Origin: Eggerthellaceae bacterium | GTDB taxonomy: Bacteria > Actinomycetota > Coriobacteriia > Coriobacteriales > Eggerthellaceae | Direction: 5' to 3' | Length of the DNA stretch: 15,184 nt | Assembly: GCA_003452695.1 (NCBI GenBank) | Contig: DMNP01000377.1 | Location: 1-15,184 of the forward strand | Shown here: positions 1 through 6,116 of the stretch, piece after piece | Layout of the letters: the number at the start of each line of letters is the position of its first letter | How positions within the stretch are numbered: the stretch's first letter is position 1 | The notes under the pieces: model-generated | The model's input: only the letters and a program-made list of their open reading frames with translations | What the model was told of the DNA's origin: nothing | Databases searched by the model: none | Made by a program: the position numbers and the translations under genes

Positions 1-653
1 AAACCGACTACTACAACTTCACGGCCCTGAACGCGCCGGCCGACCACCCGAGCCGTTCCATGCAGGACACCTTCTACGTGGTGGACCGTTCGGGCGACGA
101 AGCGGCCGTGCGCGGCGAATCCGACGTGCTGCTGCGCACGCAGACCAGCGGCGTGCAGGTGCATTGCATGGAAGACCAGGAGCTGCCCATCTATGTGGTG
201 GCGCCCGGCAAGGTGTATCGGCGCGACATTGCCGATCCCAGCCATTTGCCGCAGTTCACCCAGATAGAAGGGCTGGTCGTGGACAAGGGCATAACCTTCG
301 GCGACCTGAAGGGCACGCTCGACTATTTCTGCAAGGCCGTGTTCGGCCCCGAGCGCAAGACCCGCTTCCGCGCCCACTACTTCCCCTTCACCGAGCCATC
401 GGCCGAGGTGGACGTAAGCTGCGGCGTGTGCCACGGCGAAGGTTGCCGCATGTGCAAGGGCACTGGCTGGCTGGAAATCCTGGGCTGCGGCATGGTCGAT
501 CCCAACGTGCTTCAGATGAGCGGCATCGATCCCGAAGTGTATTCGGGCTTCGCCTTCGGGGTGGGGGTGGAACGCGTGGCCTGCCTGAAGTACAACGTGC
601 CGGACTTGCGCTTGCTCCTGCAGGGCGACATGAGGTTCTTGCGGCAGTTCTAG
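1..653 (+). CDS. pheS: Phenylalanyl-tRNA synthetase alpha subunit, 3' part (5' end outside window)
   Basis: This is the catalytic alpha subunit of the alpha2beta2 cytoplasmic synthetase that charges tRNA-Phe. The reading frame is open from base 3 to the stop at 651-653, giving about 216 visible residues. The N-terminal coiled-coil arm and the start lie upstream of the window. Class II aminoacyl-tRNA synthetase signatures are clear: [13 protein letters not shown] at the left edge, motif 2 as [21 protein letters not shown], the Phe-pocket stretch [15 protein letters not shown], and motif 3 as [17 protein letters not shown] four-cysteine knuckle ([17 protein letters not shown]) precedes the conserved [11 protein letters not shown], as in many bacterial PheS. 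pheT follows in the same direction after a 291-bp gap that contains a long hairpin. I am very sure of the identity; only the left boundary is artificial. Confidence 0.97.
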   Translation, partial: TDYYNFTALNAPADHPSRSMQDTFYVVDRSGDEAAVRGESDVLLRTQTSGVQVHCMEDQELPIYVVAPGKVYRRDIADPSHLPQFTQIEGLVVDKGITFGDLKGTLDYFCKAVFGPERKTRFRAHYFPFTEPSAEVDVSCGVCHGEGCRMCKGTGWLEILGCGMVDPNVLQMSGIDPEVYSGFAFGVGVERVACLKYNVPDLRLLLQGDMRFLRQF

Positions 654-661
654 GTTCGGCC

Positions 662-850
662 GCTTTGGGTTCAGGGGTCTGCCGCTTCCCATGGCCGGTC
701 GGAGCCGGGGGCGGGAAGAGGGGATTCGGGCTTGGCTTCGGCTTTGCTTTAGGATTTTTCAGGATTTGTGCCTGCAGAATCGCCCTCACCCCTCTTCCCG
801 CCCCCGGCTCCGACCGGCCATGGGAAGCGGCAGACCCCTGAACCCAAAGC
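662..850. repeat. Long hairpin element 1: 62-bp perfect inverted repeat around a 65-nt loop
   Basis: Bases 662-723 and 789-850 are exact reverse complements over 62 bp. They flank a 65-nt loop at 724-788 that begins ATTCGGGCTTGGCTTCGGC and ends AGAATCGCCCTCA. The loop matches the loop of the element at 4873-5025 at 61 of 65 positions when that copy is reverse-complemented. The arms are unrelated apart from about 12 bp next to the loop (CGGGAAGAGGGG here, CGGGGAGAGGGG there). The element starts 8 bp after the pheS stop and ends 94 bp before the pheT start. No T-run follows, so it is not a standard intrinsic terminator. No protein is encoded. Confidence 0.9.
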
Positions 851-934
851 TCCGTTATCGTAACCGCAAAAAAAGGGGCGCTGAAGGAGACGCTGACGTG
901 GCTGCAGGTGCTTCAGGCAGGCACGTGTGTGGAA

Positions 935-940
935 AGAGGA
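935..940 (+). promoter_or_regulatory. Ribosome binding site deciding the pheT start
   Basis: AGAGGA lies four bases before the ATG at 945. An in-frame ATG at 927 has no comparable purine-rich site and would add six residues (MWKEEN) ahead of the typical PheT N-terminus MKVSLKWLNEYV. The 945 start is therefore preferred. Confidence 0.7.
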
Positions 941-944
941 AAAT

Positions 945-3479
945 ATGAAAGTTAGTTTGAAGTGGTTGAACGAGTATGTGGACGTGCCGGGCGACCTGAA
1001 GGCGTTTTGCGATCGGCTGGACCTGACCGGCACGGGCGTGGAGGGGGTCGAGCGCACGGGCGACTCTTTCGGCAAGATAGTTACCGCGCAGGTGCTGGAA
1101 AAGGAGCCGCATCCCGATTCGGACCATATGTGGGTGTGCAAGGTGGACGTCGGCGCCAACAACGTGGATGCCGACGGCAACCCCGAGCCGCTGCAAATCG
1201 TGTGCGGTGCGCAGAACTTCAATGCCGGGGACCATATCGTAACGGCGCTCATCGGCGCCACGCTGCCGGGCGATTTCACCATCAAGAAATCCAAGTTGCG
1301 CGGCGTGACCAGCATGGGCATGAACTGCTCCGAACGCGAGCTGGGGCTGGGCAACGACCACGATGGCATCATCGTCCTGCCGCCCGACGCGCCCGTGGGC
1401 GTGCCGTTTGCGGACTACATGCAGATGTCCGACACGGTGCTGGATTTAGAGATAACGCCGAACCGCCCCGACTGCCTGAGCATGGTGGGCATGGCGCGCG
1501 AAGTGGGTGCCATGTATCGCTCCGACGTGGCGTTTCCCCTGTACGAGCTGGAAGAAGACGCCAGCCTGCCCAATGTGGCGGACCTGGCCACGGTTGAAAT
1601 CGAAGATCCCGCACGCTGCGCCCGCTACACGGCGCGCGTTATAAAGAACGTGAAGATCGGCCCGAGCCCCGCTTGGCTGGCCGAGCGCGTAACGGCGGCG
1701 GGAGCTCGTTCCATCAACAACGTCGTGGACGTGACCAACTACATCCTGTTCCTGTACGGCCAGCCGCTGCATGCCTTCGACTACGACAAGCTGGTCGGAA
1801 GCGACGGCAAGGCGCATATCATCGTGCGTGCGGCCGCGGACGGCGAGCAGTTCACGACGCTCGATGGCGAACAGCGCACGCTGACCGACGACATGACCGT
1901 AATCTCCACGCCCGACCGGGCGGTGGCGCTGGCCGGCGTTATGGGCGGCCTGGATTCCGAGATTACCGAGGAATCCACCACGGTCCTGCTGGAGGCAGCC
2001 ACGTTCGAGCATGGCCGCACCAGCCGCACCAGCCGTAACCTGGGGCTTATCAGCGAATCGTCCATGCGCTACGAGCGCGGCGTGGACGACAATCCCATCG
2101 CCGACTATTCGGCGGCTGCCGCTGCGCTGCTGGCGGAGGTGTCCGGCGGCTCGGTGTGCCCGGGCATCGTGGACGTGTACCCGGCGCCGACCGCGCCCGT
2201 GCAGCTGCAGTTCCGCATTCCGCGGTTCTGCCAGATGATGGGCGTGGACGTGCCGCAGGCCGATATCGTGGACATCCTGGAGCGCCTGGACTGCGATGTG
2301 GACGATGCGCCCGAAGGCGCCGAGGTGCTGCAGGTGCTTGCACCCACCTGCCGCCCCGACCTGGAGCGCGAGATAGACCTGTACGAAGAAGTGCTGCGCC
2401 TGTGGGGCATGGACCTGGTGCCGCCCACGCTGCCGGCAAGCCCCGACCGGGTGGGCGCGCTGACCGAAGCACAGCTGCTGGCGCGCAAGGTGAACCGCAC
2501 GCTTACGGCCGCCGGCCTGAACGAGACCACCACGTATTCGTTCACCGACCCGGACGACCTGGTGAAACTTCGCCTGGTGGAAACCCTTCCCGCCGGTGCG
2601 CATGCCGCTGCCGATGCATCGCCGCGCTTGGGCGAGTTCGCCCCGGCCGCCAACATCGCGGGCGACCCGGTGGAGCTTATAAACCCGATGAACGCCGAAC
2701 AGTCCCTGATGCGCGTGAGCATCGTGCCCGGCCTTCTGCGCTCGGTTGCCTACAATCAGGCGCACGGCGTGAAGAACGTGCAGCTATACGAGTCGGGCGT
2801 GGTGTTCTTCGCCCACGAGGGGCGCAAAAGCCCCAAGGAGCGCGAACGCGTGGCGGCCGTGCTGGCGGGCGCCATGGACGATGCTTCATGGAACAATGCG
2901 CCGGCTGCCTTCGATTTCTTCGACGGCAAGGGCGCGGTTGAAAGCCTGGCGCGCGAGCTGGCCATACCGAAGCTGCGCTTCAAGGCCATCCCCGCCGACG
3001 AGGCGCCGTTCCTGCAGCCCGGCCGTGCGGCCGACGTGTACAGCGGCGGCACGAAGCTCGGCTGGGTGGGCGAGCTTCACCCCCTGGCGGTCGATGCCTT
3101 CGAGGCCACGGCGCCGGTGGTGGCTTTCGAACTGGACATGGACGCCCTCGGCAAGACGGCCCGCATTGCGCGCGACTACGTGGATGTTCCCGAATTCCCG
3201 CCGGTCGACGTGGACGTGGCCTTCGTCGTGGACGAAGACGTGACCAACGAGCGCCTGGTTCAGTGCATGACGAGCGCCGGCGGCAAGCTGCTGGCCGACG
3301 TGCGCCTGTTCGACGTCTATCGCGATGCCGAACGCCTGGGCGCGGGCAAGAAGTCGATGGCCTATGCGCTTACCTACCGCGCTGCCGACCGCACGCTTAC
3401 CGGCGAAGAGGTGGAACGCGCGCAGGCCAAGCTGGTGAAGAAGGTGTGCGCCGCCACCAAGGCAGAGGTTCGCGCTTAA
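945..3479 (+). CDS. pheT: Phenylalanyl-tRNA synthetase beta subunit
   Basis: This is the non-catalytic beta subunit of phenylalanyl-tRNA synthetase. It contributes tRNA binding and, in the family, editing of mischarged tyrosine. At 844 residues it is close to the usual bacterial length of about 800. The start MKVSLKWLNEYVDVP is canonical. An EMAP/OB-type tRNA-binding domain (about residues 44-150) contains EKEPHPDSDHMWVCKVDVG and LQIVCGAQNFNAGD. The B3/B4 editing region follows, including SINNVVDVTNYILFLYGQPL and HAFDYDKL, then the B5 and core domains. The C-terminal roughly 95 residues form the FDX-ACB anticodon-binding domain (FPPVDVDVAFVVDEDV, then the LFDVYRDAERLGAGKKSMAY stretch). It is paired with pheS, but the spacing is unusually long for this operon because of the hairpin between them. 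Confidence 0.97.
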   Translation: MKVSLKWLNEYVDVPGDLKAFCDRLDLTGTGVEGVERTGDSFGKIVTAQVLEKEPHPDSDHMWVCKVDVGANNVDADGNPEPLQIVCGAQNFNAGDHIVTALIGATLPGDFTIKKSKLRGVTSMGMNCSERELGLGNDHDGIIVLPPDAPVGVPFADYMQMSDTVLDLEITPNRPDCLSMVGMAREVGAMYRSDVAFPLYELEEDASLPNVADLATVEIEDPARCARYTARVIKNVKIGPSPAWLAERVTAAGARSINNVVDVTNYILFLYGQPLHAFDYDKLVGSDGKAHIIVRAAADGEQFTTLDGEQRTLTDDMTVISTPDRAVALAGVMGGLDSEITEESTTVLLEAATFEHGRTSRTSRNLGLISESSMRYERGVDDNPIADYSAAAAALLAEVSGGSVCPGIVDVYPAPTAPVQLQFRIPRFCQMMGVDVPQADIVDILERLDCDVDDAPEGAEVLQVLAPTCRPDLEREIDLYEEVLRLWGMDLVPPTLPASPDRVGALTEAQLLARKVNRTLTAAGLNETTTYSFTDPDDLVKLRLVETLPAGAHAAADASPRLGEFAPAANIAGDPVELINPMNAEQSLMRVSIVPGLLRSVAYNQAHGVKNVQLYESGVVFFAHEGRKSPKERERVAAVLAGAMDDASWNNAPAAFDFFDGKGAVESLARELAIPKLRFKAIPADEAPFLQPGRAADVYSGGTKLGWVGELHPLAVDAFEATAPVVAFELDMDALGKTARIARDYVDVPEFPPVDVDVAFVVDEDVTNERLVQCMTSAGGKLLADVRLFDVYRDAERLGAGKKSMAYALTYRAADRTLTGEEVERAQAKLVKKVCAATKAEVRA

Positions 3480-3493
3480 TCGTTGCAATTGGG

Positions 3494-3521
3494 GACGTGC
3501 CCTGCATGTGCGGGGCACGTC
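3494..3521. repeat. Short hairpin between pheT and the HD-GYP gene
   Basis: GACGTGCCC (3494-3502) pairs perfectly with GGGCACGTC (3513-3521) across a 10-nt loop. It begins 15 bp after the pheT stop. No T-run follows, so termination is uncertain. It could be an mRNA end-protecting stem, an operator-like palindrome or a worn relative of the GGGGACGT-containing dispersed repeats. Confidence 0.5.
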
Positions 3522-3551
3522 TTCGACTACGTGGCAGATAGGGGGACGGCC

Positions 3552-4835
3552 ATGGCCGATGCGAAGAACTTCACGAACATGCGCTCTCTCATGCTGGGTC
3601 TGGCACGTGCCATGAACCTGGTCAGCCCGGAAGTGGAACGCCATCACGAGCAGGCGGCCTATTTGTCGCTGTTCGTTGCGCGGCAGATGGGCCTGCCCGA
3701 AGACCAGGTTGTGCTTGCGCTGTATTCTGCGCTGTTGCACGACATCGGCTCTATTATGACCGAGGCCCCGCAGACGGTTGCCGAAATCGAAAGCAACATT
3801 CACGAAGTGGCACGCGAAGGTTCGCGCATGTTGCGCGACCTGCCCGGGTTCGCGGACATATCCAGCGTTATCGCCTATAGCGAATGCTCGTGGACCGACA
3901 CTGTGGCCTGCGGTATTGCAGAAGGCCAGACCTGCGAGCGGCTGGGGCGCATAGCGTCCATCGTGCATCTGTCCGATGTGGTCTCGCTTATGGTGGGCAG
4001 CTCGCGTCCCGACGAAGGCCCCGACAGCCTGCGCGTGCTGAACCGCGCCAAGGACATCCGCAAGGCAGTCGAAGCATGTCGCGGCACCGAGTTCTGCCCC
4101 GAGGTGGTCGATGCGTTCCTGGAAGTCTCCGCTGCCGAATACGTCTGGATGGATCTGGCGCACAATCCGGGCTTTCTGACATACTTCACGGGCGATATCG
4201 CGCCGGTGTCGCTTCAGGACGCATTGCGGCTTACCGGGTTCATGTCGCGCATTATCGACTCGCGCAGCCCCTTCACGGCCATGCATTCCGCCGGCGTTGC
4301 AGCTTCGGCCCATCAGTTGGCCCTGTTGTGCGGCTTGGACGAGGAATGCGCCATGCAGGTGGCCATTGCCGGCAACTTGCACGACGTGGGCAAGCTGGCC
4401 GTGCCTCGCGAAATTCTGGAAAAGCCCGGCAAGCTGACCGAGGCCGAGTTCAACATCGTGAAGGAACACCCGTACTACACTTCGCTCGTGCTGCTGAACA
4501 TCGACGGCTTCGAGGACATTCGCCACTGGGCCTGCAATCATCACGAAAAGCTGAACGGCCACGGCTACCCGTTCCGCTACGGGCCTGACGACCTGGACCA
4601 GGGCGATCGCATCATGGCGGTGGCCGACGTGTTCTCCGCCATTACCGAGGTGCGCCCGTATCGCGACGGAATGGACCGCGAGCAGGCTGCCCGCGTGCTG
4701 AACGACGACGCCAAGGCGGGCGCTATCTGCCCCGATACAGTCGCTCTGCTCATGGAGAACTACGACCGCGTAGATGCGGCCCGCGACCAAGCCAGCCGCG
4801 CCGCCGGCAAGCGCTACTTCGAATCGCTTGCCTAA
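3552..4835 (+). CDS. HD-GYP-type phosphodiesterase with two HD domains
   Basis: This is a 427-residue predicted cytoplasmic metal-dependent phosphohydrolase. An N-terminal HD domain (about residues 20-180) has HHEQAAYLSLF and then LLHDIGSIM, with the HD pair at H63-D64 but Ser where Lys is usual. The C-terminal domain is a fuller HD-GYP: HSAGVAASAHQ, NLHDVGKLAVP (H277, D278), EKPGKLTEAEFNIVKEHP (H306), HHEKLNGHGYP (H330, H331, then GYP at 338-340) and ADVFSAIT (D359). Families with this signature hydrolyse cyclic dinucleotides such as c-di-GMP; substrate here is inferred. The start at 3552 is chosen because GGGGGA ends five bases upstream. An in-frame TTG at 3483 would extend it by 23 residues but lacks such a site. 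It lies 72 bp after pheT and has no sensor or transmembrane region visible. Confidence 0.85.
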   Translation: MADAKNFTNMRSLMLGLARAMNLVSPEVERHHEQAAYLSLFVARQMGLPEDQVVLALYSALLHDIGSIMTEAPQTVAEIESNIHEVAREGSRMLRDLPGFADISSVIAYSECSWTDTVACGIAEGQTCERLGRIASIVHLSDVVSLMVGSSRPDEGPDSLRVLNRAKDIRKAVEACRGTEFCPEVVDAFLEVSAAEYVWMDLAHNPGFLTYFTGDIAPVSLQDALRLTGFMSRIIDSRSPFTAMHSAGVAASAHQLALLCGLDEECAMQVAIAGNLHDVGKLAVPREILEKPGKLTEAEFNIVKEHPYYTSLVLLNIDGFEDIRHWACNHHEKLNGHGYPFRYGPDDLDQGDRIMAVADVFSAITEVRPYRDGMDREQAARVLNDDAKAGAICPDTVALLMENYDRVDAARDQASRAAGKRYFESLA

Positions 4836-4842
4836 GGCTAGC

Positions 4843-4872
4843 GTGTCAGGGGGACGTTTCTGTTTGACACAC
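4843..4872 (-). repeat. Dispersed 30-bp palindrome, copy 1 (inverted)
   Basis: It carries terminal GTGTCA and TTGACACAC with the centre GGGGACGTTTC, the reverse complement of the AACGTCCCC centre of the other copies. It matches the reverse complement of 5043-5072 at 28 of 30 positions. It begins 7 bp after the HD-GYP stop and abuts the left arm of hairpin element 2. Confidence 0.8.
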
Positions 4873-5025
4873 GTTACTTTTCACGGGCGGGCCAGCGGCG
4901 GGTGCGGGGAGAGGGGTGAGGGCGATTCTGCAGGCACAATTCCTGATAAATACTAAGGCAAAGCCGAAGCCAAGCCCGAATCCCCTCTCCCCGCACCCGC
5001 CGCTGGCCCGCCCGTGAAAAGTAAC
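4873..5025. repeat. Long hairpin element 2: 44-bp perfect inverted repeat around a 65-nt loop
   Basis: Bases 4873-4916 and 4982-5025 are exact reverse complements over 44 bp (outer end GTTACTTTTCACGGGC). The loop 4917-4981 is 65 nt and, reverse-complemented, differs from the loop at 724-788 at only four positions. Apart from the 12 bp nearest the loop, its arms share nothing evident with those of element 1. It lies between the convergent HD-GYP and map genes and could stop transcription from both sides, but no T-run is adjacent. No protein is encoded. Confidence 0.9.
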
Positions 5026-5042
5026 TGACGCACGCGCCCGCC

Positions 5043-5072
5043 GTGTGTCAAACAGGAACGTCCCCCCGACAC
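5043..5072 (+). repeat. Dispersed 30-bp palindrome, copy 2
   Basis: GTGTGTCAAACAGG followed by AACGTCCCCCCGACAC. It is the inverted partner of 4843-4872 (two mismatches) and stands 17 bp outside the right arm of hairpin element 2. Its last base is three bases from the map stop codon. Confidence 0.8.
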
Positions 5073-5075
5073 GGG

Positions 5076-5963
5076 CTACCAGCTGATCAGCTCGTAGCCG
5101 GTTTCGGTAACGACCAGCTGCACTTCCCATTGGGCCGTGGGCTTGCCGTCGGCGGTGCGCACGGTCCAGCCGTTGGGGTCGTTCATGTCGATTTCCTGGC
5201 CGCCCATGTTCACCATGGGCTCGATGGTGAAGCACATGCCGGGCACGAGCACGGGGCCCGTTCCCGCTTCTTCGCAGAAGCCCACCCAGGGGTCTTCGTG
5301 GAATTCCAGGCCGATGCCATGGCCGCCGAATTCGCGCACCACCGAAAAGCCGGCGTCGGTTGCCACCTTGTTCACGGCCGCCGACACGTCGCCCAGGAAC
5401 CCCCAGGGCTTCACCGCCGCAAGGCCCGCCTGCACCGATTCGCGCGTCACGTCCACCAGGCGGCGCCATTCGGGGTCCACCTCGCCGATGCAGAACATGC
5501 GCGAGCTGTCCGAGAAATAGCCGTCGCGGATGGTGGACATGTCCACGTTCACGATGTCGCCGCTCTTCAGCACGTCGTCGGGACTGGGAATGCCATGGCA
5601 GACGACCTCGTTTATGCTGGTGCACACGCTTTTCGGATAGCCCTCGTAGTCCAAATCGGCGGGAACGGCGCCGTGTTCGCCGCAGTAGCGGTGCACCCAT
5701 TGGTCGATTTCCTCGGTCGTGGTGCCGATACCGATATGCTCGGCCACGTAGTCCAGGGCGCCCACGTTCACTTCGGCGCTGCGCTTTATGCCCGCAATGT
5801 CGGCCGCCGTCTTCAGCAGCGAGCGCGGCAGGACCTCGAAGCCCTGCAGCGCAAGATCTTCCATGCGCTCGTCGTTTGCCAAATGGCACTTCTTGTATTT
5901 CTTGCCCGATCCACACCAGCATTCGTCGTTGCGTCCCGGCGTGGGCATGCCGTCAAAGCTCAT
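5076..5963 (-). CDS. map: Methionine aminopeptidase, type I, with N-terminal SEC-C zinc motif
   Basis: This enzyme removes the initiator methionine from nascent proteins in the cytoplasm. The 295-residue product begins with a SEC-C zinc motif (GRNDECWCGSGKKYKKCH, about residues 10-27), a known N-terminal extension in part of this family. The pita-bread peptidase domain follows. The dinuclear metal ligands by alignment to the family pattern are D141 (VNVDMS), D152 (FSDSS), H215 (GGHGIG), E248 (TIEPM) and E280 (AQWEVQ), with H123 (VCHGIP) as the active-site histidine. The start at 5963 is supported by AAGGAG (5970-5975) six bases upstream. It is convergent with the HD-GYP gene. All catalytic residues are present, so it should be active. 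Confidence 0.96.
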   Translation of the reverse strand: MSFDGMPTPGRNDECWCGSGKKYKKCHLANDERMEDLALQGFEVLPRSLLKTAADIAGIKRSAEVNVGALDYVAEHIGIGTTTEEIDQWVHRYCGEHGAVPADLDYEGYPKSVCTSINEVVCHGIPSPDDVLKSGDIVNVDMSTIRDGYFSDSSRMFCIGEVDPEWRRLVDVTRESVQAGLAAVKPWGFLGDVSAAVNKVATDAGFSVVREFGGHGIGLEFHEDPWVGFCEEAGTGPVLVPGMCFTIEPMVNMGGQEIDMNDPNGWTVRTADGKPTAQWEVQLVVTETGYELISW

Positions 5964-5969
5964 CGTTCG

Positions 5970-5975
5970 CTCCTT
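5970..5975 (-). promoter_or_regulatory. Ribosome binding site of map
   Basis: On the minus strand this reads AAGGAG, six bases before the ATG at 5963. It is the best Shine-Dalgarno match in the window and fixes the map start. Confidence 0.8.
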
Positions 5976-6065
5976 CGCGTTTTTCAGTCGAGCAGATATG
6001 GTAAACCAGATTCGCCCGACATGTCATATTGCAGTGGAGTTTCACCGAGCTAACACGAGGGGCGT

Positions 6066-6092
6066 GTGTCAAGAGAAACGTCCCCTTGACAC
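6066..6092 (+). repeat. Dispersed 27-bp palindrome, copy 3
   Basis: Perfect 8-bp arms GTGTCAAG and CTTGACAC surround an 11-bp asymmetric centre AGAAACGTCCC. The arms extend by two further complementary bases on each side (6064-6094). A half copy, CTTGACACAC, overlaps its right end at 6094-6103. It lies 24 bp beyond the stop of the 732-residue gene, between that gene and map, so it could act as a 3' stem for the minus-strand transcript, though there is no T-run. Confidence 0.8.
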
Positions 6093-6116
6093 ACTTGACA
6101 CACCGGGGCGCTTTAG

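Noticed and set aside
662..850. Hairpin element 1 as a classic rho-independent terminator of pheS
   Set aside because: The stem is far longer than usual, the loop is 65 nt, no T-run follows, and pheT downstream needs to be expressed with pheS.
2886..4790. 634-codon open frame on the minus strand across pheT and the HD-GYP gene
   Set aside because: It lies antisense to two clearly identified genes and its translation shows no domain; shadow of GC-rich codons.
4836..5078. 5-bp direct repeat GGCTA on both sides of the nested element as a target-site duplication
   Set aside because: The copies (4836-4840 and 5074-5078) are not flush with the element ends (two bases and one base away) and one overlaps the map stop codon; five bases can match by chance.
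5043..6053. 336-codon plus-strand open frame over map
   Set aside because: Antisense to map, whose catalytic residues are all present; the His/Ala-rich translation is typical of a shadow frame and begins within a repeat.
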